64,000 nucleotides of DNA from Pseudomonas sp. TH31 (GTDB lineage Bacteria; Pseudomonadota; Gammaproteobacteria; Pseudomonadales; Pseudomonadaceae): contig NZ_JAEKEZ010000013.1 in NCBI RefSeq assembly GCF_016650815.1, positions 62,001 to 126,000 of the forward strand. Direction: 5' to 3'. Position numbers and translations under genes: made by a program. This document shows, one piece after another, positions 39,229 through 49,363 of this stretch. Position 1 is the first letter of the stretch. The number at the start of each line of letters is the position of its first letter. The notes beneath the pieces were generated by a model. It ran no database searches. It saw nothing but the letters and a program-made list of their open reading frames with translations, and had not been told where the DNA came from.

Positions 39229-39695
39229 GTGCGACTGCGACTGATCGCCGTCGGTTCACGCATGCCCAAATGGGTGGAAGAAGGCTGGCATGAATATGCC
39301 AAGCGTCTTCCGTCCGAGCTGGCGCTGGAACTGGTGGAAATACCGCTCAACACCCGTGGCAAGAACGCCGACGTGGCGCGCTTCATCCGTCAGGAAGGCG
39401 AAGCCATGCTGGCCAAGGTCGGGCCGAACGAGCGGATTGTCACCCTCGAAGTCCACGGCAAGCCCTGGAGCACCGAGCAACTGGCGGTCGAACTCGATCG
39501 CTGGCGGCTGGACTCGCGCACGGTGAATTTCATGGTCGGTGGCCCCGAAGGGCTGGCGCCGGAAGTCTGTGCCGGGCCGATCAGCGCTGGTCGTTGTCGC
39601 CGTTGACGTTGCCGCATCCGCTGGTGCGGATTCTGATCGGCGAACAGTTGTATCGTGCCTGGACAGTCCTGTCCGGCCACCCTTACCACAAGTAG
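39229..39695 (+). CDS. rlmH: 23S rRNA pseudouridine-1915 N3-methyltransferase, with apparent 1-base deletion
   Basis: RlmH methylates pseudouridine 1915 of 23S rRNA in the assembled ribosome. GTG start with GGGA upstream. The SPOUT knot stretch [17 protein letters not shown] is intact, then the frame is lost at 39572-39576 (CCGGG where CCCGGG is expected). With one added C the rest reads ...[20 protein letters not shown] to HPYHK, giving the canonical 155 residues and ending at TAG 39693-39695. As given it stops early at 39606. Likely a sequence error. Confidence 0.9.
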
Positions 39696-39705
39696 CTCTG
39701 CCCTC

Positions 39706-41600
39706 ATGCCCCAGCCGATCCGCATCAAGGACCACGAAAAAGACGCCCGTCTGGTGCGTGGCCGCGTCGTGTTCGGGGCCATTGCGGTGGTTGCGCTGAT
39801 TTGTGTGTTGATCGCGCGGCTGTATTTCCTGCAGGTCATCCAGTACGAGTACCACTCGACCCTGTCGGAGAACAACCGCGTCCACGTGCAGCCGATTCCG
39901 CCGACTCGCGGGTTGATCTTCGACCGCAATGGCGTGGTGGTGGCCGATAACCGGCCCAGCTTCAGCCTGAGCATGACTCGCGAGCGCTCCGGCGACTGGC
40001 AGCAAATACTCGACGTGATCGTCCAGGTGCTGGAACTGACCCCCGAGGATCGAGGGATCTTCGAGAAGCGCATGAAACAGGGGCGTCGGCCGTTCGAGCC
40101 GGTGCCGATTCTGTTTGAGCTGACCGAAGAGCAGATCGCCCGGATCGCGGTGAACCAGTTCCGGCTGCCGGGTGTTGAGGTGGTCGCGCAGTTGGTGCGG
40201 CATTACCCGCAGGGCGCGCACTTTGCGCACTCCGTGGGCTACATGGGCCGGATCAACGAGAAAGAGCTGAAGTCGTTGGACCCGGTCAATTACAGCGGCA
40301 CTCATCACATCGGCAAGACCGGCATCGAGCGCTTTTACGAGCCCGAGCTGCATGGCCAGGTGGGTTACGAAGAAGTCGAGACCAACGCTCGGGGCCGCGT
40401 ATTGCGCGTACTCAAGCGTACCGATCCGATTCCCGGCAAGGACATCGTCCTGAGCCTGGACATCAAATTGCAGGAAGCCGCGGAAACGGCGCTCGGTGGT
40501 CGCCGTGGTGCCGTGGTGGCGTTGGACCCCAATACCGGCGAAGTATTGGCCATGGTCAGTCAGCCGAGTTTCGACCCGAACCTGTTCGTCACCGGCATCA
40601 GTTTCAAGGCTTACGCCGAGCTGCGCGACTCCATCGATCGGCCGCTGTTCAACCGCGTGCTACGTGGTTTGTACCCGCCGGGCTCGACCATCAAGCCCGC
40701 AGTGGCGATTGCCGGTCTGGATTCGGGCGTGGTCACGGCCTCGACCCGAGTCTTCGACCCCGGCTACTACATGCTGCCCAACTACGATCACAAATACCGT
40801 AACTGGAACCGTACCGGCGACGGCTACGTGGACCTGGACACGGCGATCATGCGTTCCAACGACACCTACTTCTATGACCTGGCCCACAAGCTCGGCATCG
40901 ATCGGTTGTCCTTGTACCTGGGCAAGTTCGGCATTGGCCAAAAGGTCTCGCTGGACATGTTCGAAGAGTCCCGGGGCTGATGCCATCCCGCGAGTGGAAG
41001 CGTGCGACCCGGCGGCAGGCCTGGTTCCCGGGCGAAACCCTGATTCTGGGGATCGGCCAGGGCTATATGCAATCCACGCCACTGCAACTGGCGCAAGCCA
41101 CGGCGCTGGTCGCCAACAAAGGTGTCTGGAACCGTCCGCACCTGGCCAAGACTGTCGAGGGCGAGCGGCCGAAGGATGACAATCCGATGCCTGACATCGT
41201 CCTGCGCGACCCGTCCGACTGGACCAAGGTCAACCACGGCATGCAGCAAGTGATGCACGGCGCTCGCGGCACCGCGCGTAAAGCGGCCGTTGGTTCGCAA
41301 TACCGGATTGCCGGCAAGAGTGGTACGGCCCAGGTGGTCGCGATCAAGCAGGGCGAGAAGTACGACCGCTCCAAGGTTCAGGAACGTCACCGCGACCATG
41401 CCTTGTTCGTCGGCTTTGCGCCGGCAGACAACCCGAAAATCGTGGTGTCGGTGATGGTCGAGAACGGCGAGTCCGGTTCTGGCGTTGCGGCGCCCGTGGT
41501 GCGACAAGTGATGGATGCCTGGCTCCTGGACCAGGATGGCCGACTCAAACCGGAATACGCCGGCCCTATCAGCGCGGAGGCTACGGCCCGTGAAGAGTAA
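39706..41600 (+). CDS. mrdA: Penicillin-binding protein 2, with apparent 1-base deletion
   Basis: PBP2 is the transpeptidase of the rod-shape elongation complex, partner of RodA. About 631 residues once corrected. One N-terminal membrane anchor (VVFGAIAVVALICVLIARLYF); dimerisation domain near PPTRGLIFDRNGVVVADNRP; active-site serine in PPGSTIKPAVAIAGL, SxN in MRSNDTYFYDLA, KTG-like triad in AGKSGTAQV. The frame breaks at four G (40973-40976) after FEESRG; five give RGLMPSREWKRATRR. As mrdA is normally essential, an assembly error is likely. It overlaps rodA by 11 bases. Confidence 0.94.
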
Positions 41601-42735
41601 TTTCGATCGCATCCTCTCCAGCGAGGACGTGATGCGTCGCCGTGCGACGCTGCTGCAACGCATGCACATTGACGGCCCGTTGCTGATCCTGCTGCTGACC
41701 CTCGCCGCCGGCAGCCTGTTCGTGCTGTATTCGGCCAGTGGCAAGAGCTGGGACCTGCTGGCCAAGCAAGCCACTTCGTTCGGCATTGGTTTGGTGTCGA
41801 TGGTCGTGATTGCCCAGTTCGAACCGCGATTCATGGCCCGCTGGGTGCCGATCGGTTATGTGCTGGGCGTGCTGTTGCTGGTGGTGGTGGACGTCATGGG
41901 CCACAACGCCATGGGTGCCACGCGCTGGATCAACATCCCCGGGGTGATTCGCTTCCAGCCGTCGGAATTCATGAAGATCCTGATGCCGGCGACGATCGCC
42001 TGGTATCTGTCCAAACGTACTTTGCCGCCGCAGCTCAAGCATGTGGGCGTCAGTCTGTTCCTTATCGGGTTACCGTTTATCCTGATCGTGCGCCAGCCGG
42101 ACCTCGGCACCTCGCTGCTGATCCTCGCGGGTGGCGCGTTCGTGCTGTTCATGGGTGGTTTGCGCTGGCGCTGGATTCTCAGCGTGCTGGTCGCGGTCAT
42201 CCCGGTGGCGGTGGCGATGTGGTTCTTTATCATGCACGACTACCAGAAGCAGCGAATCCTGACCTTCCTCGACCCGGAAAGCGATCCGCTGGGCACTGGC
42301 TGGAACATCATTCAGTCCAAGGCGGCCATTGGTTCCGGCGGCGTATTCGGCAAGGGCTGGCTGCTGGGCACCCAGTCGCACCTGGACTTCCTGCCGGAAA
42401 GCCACACTGACTTCATTATTGCGGTACTGGGCGAAGAATTCGGCCTGGTGGGCATTTGCGCGCTGTTGCTGATTTACCTGTTGTTGATCGGTCGCGGCTT
42501 GGTGATTACCGCCCAGGCCCAGACTTTATTCGGCAAATTGCTGGCCGGTAGCCTGACCATGACGTTTTTTGTTTACGTTTTCGTCAACATCGGTATGGTC
42601 AGTGGCCTGTTGCCGGTTGTGGGGGTGCCGTTGCCGTTTATTAGCTACGGTGGAACTTCGCTGGTGACGCTGCTGTCAGCGTTTGGGGTTTTGATGTCGA
42701 TCCATACCCATCGTAAGTGGATCGCACAGGTTTGA
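41590..42735 (+). CDS. rodA: SEDS-family peptidoglycan glycosyltransferase RodA
   Basis: RodA polymerises lipid II glycan during lateral wall growth. 381 residues from GTG 41590, which overlaps the mrdA stop; ATG 41632 (MRRRATLLQRMHIDG) is an alternative giving 367. About ten membrane segments; hallmark SEDS stretches are WINIPGVIRFQPSEFMKI, RQPDLGTSLLIL, LPESHTDFIIAVLGEEFG and GVPLPFISYGGTSLV. Confidence 0.96.
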   Translation: MKSNFDRILSSEDVMRRRATLLQRMHIDGPLLILLLTLAAGSLFVLYSASGKSWDLLAKQATSFGIGLVSMVVIAQFEPRFMARWVPIGYVLGVLLLVVVDVMGHNAMGATRWINIPGVIRFQPSEFMKILMPATIAWYLSKRTLPPQLKHVGVSLFLIGLPFILIVRQPDLGTSLLILAGGAFVLFMGGLRWRWILSVLVAVIPVAVAMWFFIMHDYQKQRILTFLDPESDPLGTGWNIIQSKAAIGSGGVFGKGWLLGTQSHLDFLPESHTDFIIAVLGEEFGLVGICALLLIYLLLIGRGLVITAQAQTLFGKLLAGSLTMTFFVYVFVNIGMVSGLLPVVGVPLPFISYGGTSLVTLLSAFGVLMSIHTHRKWIAQV

Positions 42736-42752
42736 ATAAGGTGAAGATTTCA

Positions 42753-43763
42753 ATGCAAGCAATGCGTGGCTGGGCGACTCGATACGCGCCGTGGGTCGGC
42801 CTGGTAGGCATCCTTGGTACCGCGGAACAAACGCGGGCCGGCGATTACGAAGGCTCACCCCAGGTGGCTGAATTCGTCGGTGAAATGACCCGCGACTATG
42901 GCTTTGCCGGGGAGCAACTGATGGCTGTGTTCCGTGAAGCCGAACGCAAGCAGGCGATTCTGGACGCCATCTCCAAACCCGCCGAACGGGTCAAGCAGTG
43001 GAAAGAATATCGCCCGATGTTCATCACCGACGCGCGTATTGCCCGTGGTGTGGACTTCTGGCGTCAGCACGAGGCGGTACTGGCCCGTGCCGAACAGGAA
43101 TACGGTGTGCCGGCCCAGGTGATTGTCTCGATCATCGGCGTTGAAACCTTTTTCGGCCGCAATACCGGCAATTACCGGGTGATCGACGCGTTGTCGACCC
43201 TGGGTTTCGACTATCCTCCCCGTGCCGAGTTTTTCCGCAAGGAATTGCGTGAATTCCTGCTGCTGGCCCGGGAAGAGCAGGTTGATCCGTTGACCCTCAA
43301 AGGCTCTTACGCCGGCGCCATGGGCTTGCCGCAGTTCATGCCGAGCAGTTTTCGCGCTTATGCTGTGGACTTCGACGGTGACGGCCACATTAATATCTGG
43401 ACCAACCCGGACGATGCCATTGGCAGCGTCGCCAGTTACTTCAAGCGCCACGGCTGGGTGGCCGGTGAGCCTGTGGTCAGCCGCGCCGACGTGCGTGGCG
43501 ATCAGGTCGACGACGGTTTGACCACCGGCATCGAGCCGACAAAAACCGTCGGGGAGTTGCGGGCGTTGGGGTGGTCGAGTCATGATGCGCTGCGCGACGA
43601 TATGCCGGTCACCGCTTTCCGCCTGGAAGGTGACAATGGCCCTGAATACTGGATGGGCCTGAAGAATTTTTACGCGATCACGCGTTATAACCGCAGCGTG
43701 ATGTACGCCATGGCCGTACATCAACTGTCTGAACAGCTGGTCCAAGCACGGGGCGTCAAGTAA
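42753..43763 (+). CDS. sltB1: Membrane-bound lytic transglycosylase B (SltB1/MltB)
   Basis: 336 residues. It cleaves glycan strands leaving 1,6-anhydromuramic acid. Signal-like N terminus (ending QTRA, no lipobox, hence a soluble periplasmic form), catalytic glutamate in SIIGVETFFGRNTGNYR, and GSYAGAMGLPQFMPSSF plus DFDGDGHINIW of the SLT_2 family. The start at 42753 follows GGTGA by eight bases. It is placed between rodA and rlpA as in other pseudomonads; the stop overlaps the first possible rlpA start. Confidence 0.94.
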   Translation: MQAMRGWATRYAPWVGLVGILGTAEQTRAGDYEGSPQVAEFVGEMTRDYGFAGEQLMAVFREAERKQAILDAISKPAERVKQWKEYRPMFITDARIARGVDFWRQHEAVLARAEQEYGVPAQVIVSIIGVETFFGRNTGNYRVIDALSTLGFDYPPRAEFFRKELREFLLLAREEQVDPLTLKGSYAGAMGLPQFMPSSFRAYAVDFDGDGHINIWTNPDDAIGSVASYFKRHGWVAGEPVVSRADVRGDQVDDGLTTGIEPTKTVGELRALGWSSHDALRDDMPVTAFRLEGDNGPEYWMGLKNFYAITRYNRSVMYAMAVHQLSEQLVQARGVK

Positions 43764-44774
43764 TGCGGGCATTGCCTATGAAAAAACCCCTGAAGCTGAT
43801 GGCATTCGCCGCGTTGGCGGTGCTGCTCGCCAGTTGTTCGACCAGCCGTGCGCCGACTCAGAAGTCCTCTGGGACCGCTGTGCGCGCCATGCCGGGGCTG
43901 GACGTCAACCGTGCCCACAAAGACGGCGCGCCGTGGTGGGATGTCGACGTTTCGCGCATCCCGGACGCCACGCCGACCCTGCACACTGGCGCTTACAAGG
44001 CCAACCCGTACACGGTGCTGGGCAAGACTTACTTCCCGTTGAGCGACTCCAAGCGCTACGTCGCTTCCGGCACCGCCTCCTGGTACGGCACCAAGTTTCA
44101 CGGCCAGAACACCGCCAATGGCGAAGTGTATGACCTGTACGGCATGAGTGCCGCCCACAAGACCTTACCGCTGCCGAGTTACGTTCGGGTGACCAACCTG
44201 GACAACAACAAGAGCGTGATCCTGCGGGTCAATGACCGTGGGCCGTTCTATTCGGACCGCATCATCGACCTGTCCTACGCTGCCGCCAAGAAGCTCGGTT
44301 ATGCCGAAATCGGTACCGCGCGGGTCAAGGTTGAAGGGATTGATCCGCAAGAGTGGTGGGCTGCCAAGGGCCGTCCGGCGCCTTTGATGCTCAATGAGCC
44401 TCAAGTAGCGCAAAATGCCGCGCCGACGATTACCGCTTCTGCGGGGACTGTCGAGCAGTGGACGCCACCGGCGCAGCAACACGCCTCGGACACTGTGCCT
44501 GTGCAGATCAATGCAAAAAAACGCTTCTGTACCAGCCTCTGGCCAGTATCTGCAGGTGGGCGCGTTCGCCAACCCGGACGCTGCAGAACTCCTGAGATCG
44601 AAGCTCAGCGGGATGGTGAGCGCTCCAGTGTTCATCAGCTCGATCGTGCGCAACCAACAGACACTGCATCGGGTGCGCATGGGGCCGATCGGTTCTCAGG
44701 GTGAGATCCAGCAAGTGCAGAACAGCGTGCGTATGGCCAATCTCGGTTCGCCGAGCCTGGTCACCGCCGAGTAA
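43763..44774 (+). CDS. rlpA: RlpA lytic transglycosylase lipoprotein, frameshifted
   Basis: RlpA cuts glycan strands stripped of peptides at septa. Signal MKKPLKLMAFAALAVLLASC (lipobox LASC) begins at 43778; the ATG at 43763 overlaps the sltB1 stop. The double-psi barrel domain shows ASGTASWYGTKFHGQNTANGE and RVNDRGPFYSDRIIDLSYAA. After a linker, a SPOR domain (GQYLQVGAFANPDAAELLRSK) lies in another frame. The shift occurs in seven A (44515-44521), where six restore INAKNASVPAS. It is the only apparent insertion in the window. Corrected length is about 335 residues. Confidence 0.92.
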
Positions 44775-44955
44775 CACGCAGTACTTGATTGACGGTTCGC
44801 TTGCGTTTTGGGGGGTGAACCGGGTTGTTGGCTCGTTAAGAATAAAAGCCCGGCAAGGGTTACAGAGTGAGCAACTGAACACGCGACAACCCGTTAGACG
44901 GTTGTCTGATTAGTTTTGCCCCTGGGCAGTTTCCATTAGCGATTTCGAGAGACGG

Positions 44956-46113
44956 ATGAACATCACCACCTTTGCCAAACGCCTGTGCCTGTTAGTCCCG
45001 CTGTTCATCACGCCTGCCGCTTTTGCGGTAGAAATGATGCCGTCGCCACCGCAACTGGCCGCTAAATCCTACGTGCTCATGGACGCCAGCAGCGGCAACG
45101 TGCTGGTCGAGAACAACGGTGACCAGCGTCTGCCGCCCGCCAGCCTGACCAAACTGATGACCGCGTACATCGCGACCCTGGAAATCCGTCGCGGCCAGAT
45201 CGGCGAGAACGACCCGGTGACGGTCAGTGAGAACGCCTGGCGTACCGGCGGTTCGCGGATGTTCATCAAGGTTGGCTCGCAGGTCACTGTCAGCGACCTG
45301 CTGCACGGCATCATCATTCAGTCGGGTAACGACGCCAGTGTTGCGCTCTCCGAGCACATCGCCGGTAGCGAAGACGCGTTCGCCGACCTGATGAACAAAA
45401 CGGTCGCTGATCTGGGCATGTCCAACACCCACTTCATGAACCCGACCGGCTTGCCGAACCCTGAGCACTACTCGACAGCTCATGACATGGCAATCCTGGC
45501 TCGCGCGATCATCCACGAAGACCCGGCTCACTACGCGATCTACTCGCAGAAAGAGTTCTTCTGGAACGGCATCAAGCAGCCTAACCGCAACCTGCTGCTG
45601 TGGCGCGACAAGACCGTTGATGGTCTGAAAACCGGTCACACCGAGGAAGCCGGCTACTGCATGGTGTCTTCGGCTGTACGTGATGGCATGCGCCTGATCG
45701 CCGTGGTGTTCGGCACCAACAGCGAAGTGGCTCGTGCTTCCGAAACGCAAAAACTGCTGACCTACGGTTTCCGCTTCTTCGAAACCCAGACCTTCTATCA
45801 GAAAGGCGCCGAGCTGGCTCAGGCCCCTGTCTGGAAAGGCACCACCAATCAAGTCAAGGCCGGCCTGGCTGAAGACCTGACCATGACCCTGCCAAAAGGC
45901 CAGCTGAAAAAGCTCGCCGCCAGCATGACCATGAACCCGCAACTGGTTGCGCCAATCGCCAAGGGCGACGTGATCGGTAAAGTCGAAGTGAAACTGGACG
46001 ACAAGGTAGTGCACAGCGCTGACCTGATCGCTCTGGACGCGGTCGACGAGGGTGGTATCTTCCGCCGCATGTGGGATAGCATCCGTCTATTCTTCTACGG
46101 CTTGTTCAACTGA
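44956..46113 (+). CDS. dacA: D-alanyl-D-alanine carboxypeptidase (PBP5/6 type, dacC in P. aeruginosa)
   Basis: 385 residues. It trims the terminal D-alanine of wall pentapeptides. Signal peptide ending AAFA; motifs SxxK in PASLTKLMTAY, SxN in IIQSGNDASVAL, KTG in GLKTGHTEEAGYC; the C-terminal amphipathic helix IFRRMWDSIRLFFYGLFN for membrane attachment. It has its own 180-base upstream region. A GC dyad at 46129-46160 follows without a T tract. Confidence 0.95.
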   Translation: MNITTFAKRLCLLVPLFITPAAFAVEMMPSPPQLAAKSYVLMDASSGNVLVENNGDQRLPPASLTKLMTAYIATLEIRRGQIGENDPVTVSENAWRTGGSRMFIKVGSQVTVSDLLHGIIIQSGNDASVALSEHIAGSEDAFADLMNKTVADLGMSNTHFMNPTGLPNPEHYSTAHDMAILARAIIHEDPAHYAIYSQKEFFWNGIKQPNRNLLLWRDKTVDGLKTGHTEEAGYCMVSSAVRDGMRLIAVVFGTNSEVARASETQKLLTYGFRFFETQTFYQKGAELAQAPVWKGTTNQVKAGLAEDLTMTLPKGQLKKLAASMTMNPQLVAPIAKGDVIGKVEVKLDDKVVHSADLIALDAVDEGGIFRRMWDSIRLFFYGLFN

Positions 46114-46128
46114 ATTAGTGTGGACCAG

Positions 46129-46160
46129 CATGGCCCCGTTCCCATCCGGAGCGGGGCCAT
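46129..46160 (+). terminator. Weak hairpin after dacA
   Basis: CATGGCCCCG...CGGGGCCATG, a 10-bp perfect stem with a 12-base loop, ending 16 bases beyond the dacA stop. The following sequence is TTCGTTG, too poor in T for a strong intrinsic terminator, so some read-through into ybeD-lipBA is likely. Confidence 0.5.
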
Positions 46161-46199
46161 GTTCGTTGCCACGGCTTACGCTTACGAGGCCGTTACGCC

Positions 46200-46475
46200 A
46201 TGACAGATACCGAAGTAAAGGCGCCAAAGATCGAATTTCCCGCCAATGATTACCCGATCAAAGTGATCGGCGACACCATTGTCGACATCAAGCAAAAGAT
46301 CATCGACATCGTCAAGAAACACGCGACGGTCAACGATGAGCGTGTGGACGAACGCCAAAGCAGCAACGGCAAGTACACCACCATCCAGCTGCACATCATC
46401 GCCACCGGTCAAGACCAGCTGTACGACATCAATAGCGAGTTGCGGGCTACCGGTTTCGTGCACATGGTGTTGTGA
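46200..46475 (+). CDS. ybeD: YbeD-family (DUF493) protein
   Basis: 91 residues, ferredoxin-like regulatory fold ([43 protein letters not shown]). Function unsettled; it travels between dacA and lipB in many gamma-proteobacteria, as here. Its stop overlaps the lipB start (TGATG). Confidence 0.93.
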   Translation: MTDTEVKAPKIEFPANDYPIKVIGDTIVDIKQKIIDIVKKHATVNDERVDERQSSNGKYTTIQLHIIATGQDQLYDINSELRATGFVHMVL

Positions 46476-47122
46476 TGTCTGGCGCGCTGGGCTTTCGTGA
46501 GCTCGGCCAGATGGCTTACGAGCCGGTCTGGCATGCCATGCAACGCTTCACCAACGAACGCGGCACTGACGCGGCGGACGAGATCTGGCTGGTGGAACAC
46601 CCTCCGGTGTTCACCCAGGGCCAGGCCGGCAAGGCCGAGCACCTGTTGCTGCCGGGAGATATCCCGGTGGTGCAGGTTGACCGCGGCGGTCAGGTGACTT
46701 ATCACGGCCCAGGCCAATTGGTGGCTTACCTGTTGCTGGATGTGCGCAAACTGGGTTTCGGCGTGCGTGACCTGGTCACCCGCATGGAGCTTTGCCTGAT
46801 CGAGTTGCTGGCCAGCTATGGCGTTACTGCCGCAGCCAAGCCCGACGCGCCGGGCGTCTACGTCGACGGGGCGAAAATCGCGTCCTTGGGTCTGCGGATC
46901 CGCCATGGTTGCTCCTTTCATGGCCTGGCCCTGAACGTGGACATGAACCTGGAACCGTTTCGACGGATTAATCCCTGCGGCTACGCCGGGCTGGCGATGA
47001 CCCAGCTGAGCGATCACGCAGGATCGATTGAATTTGCCGAGGTAAGTGCCCGGCTGCGCGCGCAGCTCGTCAAACACCTCGACTATGCTGAGCAGACGAC
47101 CCTCACGGGCGGAATCGACTGA
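46475..47122 (+). CDS. lipB: Octanoyl-ACP:protein octanoyltransferase
   Basis: LipB moves octanoate from acyl-carrier protein to lipoyl domains. 215 residues with [19 protein letters not shown], the lysine in [11 protein letters not shown] and catalytic cysteine in [18 protein letters not shown] at 46475 is preferred over GTG 46472, one codon earlier. It directly precedes lipA. Confidence 0.96.
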   Translation: MSGALGFRELGQMAYEPVWHAMQRFTNERGTDAADEIWLVEHPPVFTQGQAGKAEHLLLPGDIPVVQVDRGGQVTYHGPGQLVAYLLLDVRKLGFGVRDLVTRMELCLIELLASYGVTAAAKPDAPGVYVDGAKIASLGLRIRHGCSFHGLALNVDMNLEPFRRINPCGYAGLAMTQLSDHAGSIEFAEVSARLRAQLVKHLDYAEQTTLTGGID

Positions 47123-47123
47123 T

Positions 47124-48149
47124 ATGACTACTGATGCAGTGCAAACCATGATCCCGACGCTGGATGTTACCGAGCGCCCGGCCCCGCGTGCCAAGGTTGA
47201 AGCCGGCGTCAAGCTGCGCGGCGCCGAGAAGGTTGCACGCATCCCGGTAAAGATCATTCCGACCACCGAACTGCCGAAGAAGCCTGACTGGATCCGCGTG
47301 CGCATCCCGGTATCCCCGGAAGTCGATCGCATCAAGGCCCTGCTGCGCAAACACAAGCTGCACAGCGTTTGCGAAGAAGCGTCCTGCCCGAACCTGGGTG
47401 AATGTTTCTCCGGCGGCACCGCGACGTTCATGATCATGGGCGACATCTGCACCCGTCGCTGCCCGTTCTGCGACGTCGGCCACGGCCGTCCGAAACCACT
47501 GGACGTCAACGAGCCGCAAAGCCTGGCTATTGCCATCGCCGACCTGAAACTCAAGTACGTGGTGATCACCTCTGTGGACCGCGACGACCTGCGCGACGGC
47601 GGTGCCCAGCACTTTGCCGACTGCATCCGCGAGATCCGCAAGCTGTCGCCGAACGTGCAACTCGAAACCCTGGTCCCGGACTACCGTGGCCGCATGGACG
47701 TGGCACTGGAAATCACCGCCGCCGAGCCGCCGGATGTGTTCAACCACAACCTGGAAACCGTGCCGCGCCTGTACAAGGCTGCGCGTCCTGGGTCGGATTA
47801 CCAGTGGTCGCTGACGCTGCTGCAACGCTTCAAGCAGATGATGCCGCACATTCCGACCAAGTCCGGCCTGATGCTTGGCCTGGGCGAGACCGACGAAGAA
47901 GTCATCGAAGTCATGAAGCGCATGCGCGAACACGACATCGACATGCTGACCCTCGGCCAGTACCTGCAACCGTCCCGCAGCCACTTGCCGGTGCAGCGTT
48001 TCGTCCACCCGGACGTGTTCGCCTGGTTTGCCGAGGAAGGTTACAAGATGGGCTTCAAGAACGTGGCTTCCGGCCCGTTGGTACGTTCCTCGTACCATGC
48101 CGACGAGCAGGCGAAGCTGGTTAAAGCCGAGCTGATGTCGTCCTTGTGA
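47124..48149 (+). CDS. lipA: Lipoyl synthase
   Basis: Radical-SAM enzyme inserting two sulfurs into octanoylated domains. 341 residues. The auxiliary cluster cysteines are in [12 protein letters not shown] (C-x4-C-x5-C), the radical-SAM cluster in [10 protein letters not shown] (C-x3-C-x2-C), and the C-terminal RSSYHA serine motif is present. Starts one base after lipB; strong terminator follows. Confidence 0.97.
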   Translation: MTTDAVQTMIPTLDVTERPAPRAKVEAGVKLRGAEKVARIPVKIIPTTELPKKPDWIRVRIPVSPEVDRIKALLRKHKLHSVCEEASCPNLGECFSGGTATFMIMGDICTRRCPFCDVGHGRPKPLDVNEPQSLAIAIADLKLKYVVITSVDRDDLRDGGAQHFADCIREIRKLSPNVQLETLVPDYRGRMDVALEITAAEPPDVFNHNLETVPRLYKAARPGSDYQWSLTLLQRFKQMMPHIPTKSGLMLGLGETDEEVIEVMKRMREHDIDMLTLGQYLQPSRSHLPVQRFVHPDVFAWFAEEGYKMGFKNVASGPLVRSSYHADEQAKLVKAELMSSL

Positions 48150-48163
48150 TTGGCCGATGACAC

Positions 48164-48207
48164 AAAAAACGCCCGCATGGCTCTTCAGGCCTTGCGGGCG
48201 TTTTTTT
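48164..48207 (+). terminator. Intrinsic terminator after lipA
   Basis: AAAAAACGCCCGCA...TGCGGGCGTTTTTTT, an 8-bp GC stem extended by A/T pairs and a seven-T tail, 15 bases beyond the lipA stop. Confidence 0.93.
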
Positions 48208-48324
48208 GCTTTGCCTACGTCCAGCAGAGGCTTTTCCTGTAATGCGCGGCGCAACTGAGCCTCTTCTGTTTGTTACCGTTCCTGACTACTGTGTGCAGAC
48301 GTTGTCACGCAGGGAGATTCATGG

Positions 48325-49272
48325 ATGACCGTTCGACCGACCCACACCCTTTTTCCTCTCGCACCTGTACCGGCCTTGCCGCCGGAAGGGTTGATCGGCG
48401 TGATTGCGCCCGCCGGCCCCGCGCCGCTGGACACTGACAGGGCGCTGCAATGGATGCGCGCCCGGGGCTATGCGTTGCGGGTGTTTCCTGGCGTTTACGA
48501 GAAAGATGGCTACCTGGCCGGCAGTGACGATGTGCGGCTCAATGATCTGCACGGGGCCTTCGCCGACACCGAGGTCGACGCCATCATTTGCCTGCGTGGC
48601 GGTTACGGTACTCCGCGTTTGCTGGATCGCATCGACTTCGACTTGTTACGTGCCAATGCCAAGCCCTTTATCGGCTACAGCGACATCACCGCGTTGCACC
48701 TGGCGATCAGTCGTTATGCAGGCTTCGTGACCTTTCATGGTCCGCTGCTCAACGCTGACCTGCTGGACGACAAACAGCAGCCGACCGAGTCGTCGTTCTT
48801 CAGCATGCTGCGCGGGCAGGTGAAGGCGGGCAGCGTGTTGTCCCATCCGGTGGCCTACCCGTTGATCACGATCGAGCCTGGCATCGCTCATGGGCGCTTG
48901 CTGGGCGGCAATCTGTCGATGATTGCCGCGACGATGGGCACGCCTTACGAAATGGATGCAGAGGGTGTGATTCTGTTCATCGAGGACGTCAACGAGCCGC
49001 TGTACCGCATTGACCGGCTGCTGACGCAATTGCGCCTGGCGGGCACGTTGGCCAAGCTTCGTGGGGTTCTGGTCGGGGATGTGGCGGGGGTTGATGCGGG
49101 TGCGCTGGCATTGCTGCTCAAGCAAACCTTCGAGCCGTTTCGGATTCCGGTGCTCGCCGGTTGGCGCAGCGGGCATTGTGATCCGAACCTGACGTTGCCG
49201 ATGGGCGCGTTGGTGCGGCTGGATGCGGGGAACAAGGTGTTGGTGTTGGAGCAGGATGTGGTGGTCAGGTAG
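48325..49272 (+). CDS. ldcA: LD-carboxypeptidase (S66 family)
   Basis: 315 residues. It removes D-alanine from cytoplasmic murein tetrapeptide during recycling, complementing Mpl in this window. Nucleophile serine in FIGYSDITALHLA, catalytic glutamate probably in FIEDVNEPLYRIDR, histidine in GHCDPNLTLPMGA. N-terminal LIGVIAPAGP is typical. The start at 48325 follows AGGGAG by eight bases. Confidence 0.92.
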   Translation: MTVRPTHTLFPLAPVPALPPEGLIGVIAPAGPAPLDTDRALQWMRARGYALRVFPGVYEKDGYLAGSDDVRLNDLHGAFADTEVDAIICLRGGYGTPRLLDRIDFDLLRANAKPFIGYSDITALHLAISRYAGFVTFHGPLLNADLLDDKQQPTESSFFSMLRGQVKAGSVLSHPVAYPLITIEPGIAHGRLLGGNLSMIAATMGTPYEMDAEGVILFIEDVNEPLYRIDRLLTQLRLAGTLAKLRGVLVGDVAGVDAGALALLLKQTFEPFRIPVLAGWRSGHCDPNLTLPMGALVRLDAGNKVLVLEQDVVVR

Positions 49273-49285
49273 TACCGCGTCGCCA

Positions 49286-49359
49286 AAAGATCGCAGCCTT
49301 CGGCAGCGCCTACAGGGTTTTGTGTACACCCGTAGGAGCTGCCGAAGGCTGCGATCTTT
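49286..49359. repeat. REP inverted pair, GATCGCAGCCTTCGGCAG type
   Basis: 28-base arms (49286-49313 and 49332-49359) with one mismatch around an 18-base loop between converging ldcA and the transglycosylase gene; could terminate both. Confidence 0.85.
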
Positions 49360-49363
49360 GCTT

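Noticed and set aside
44515..44521. Programmed transcriptional slippage in the A7 run of rlpA
   Set aside because: Such runs can slip, but seven other homopolymer shifts in the window make a sequence error the simpler explanation.
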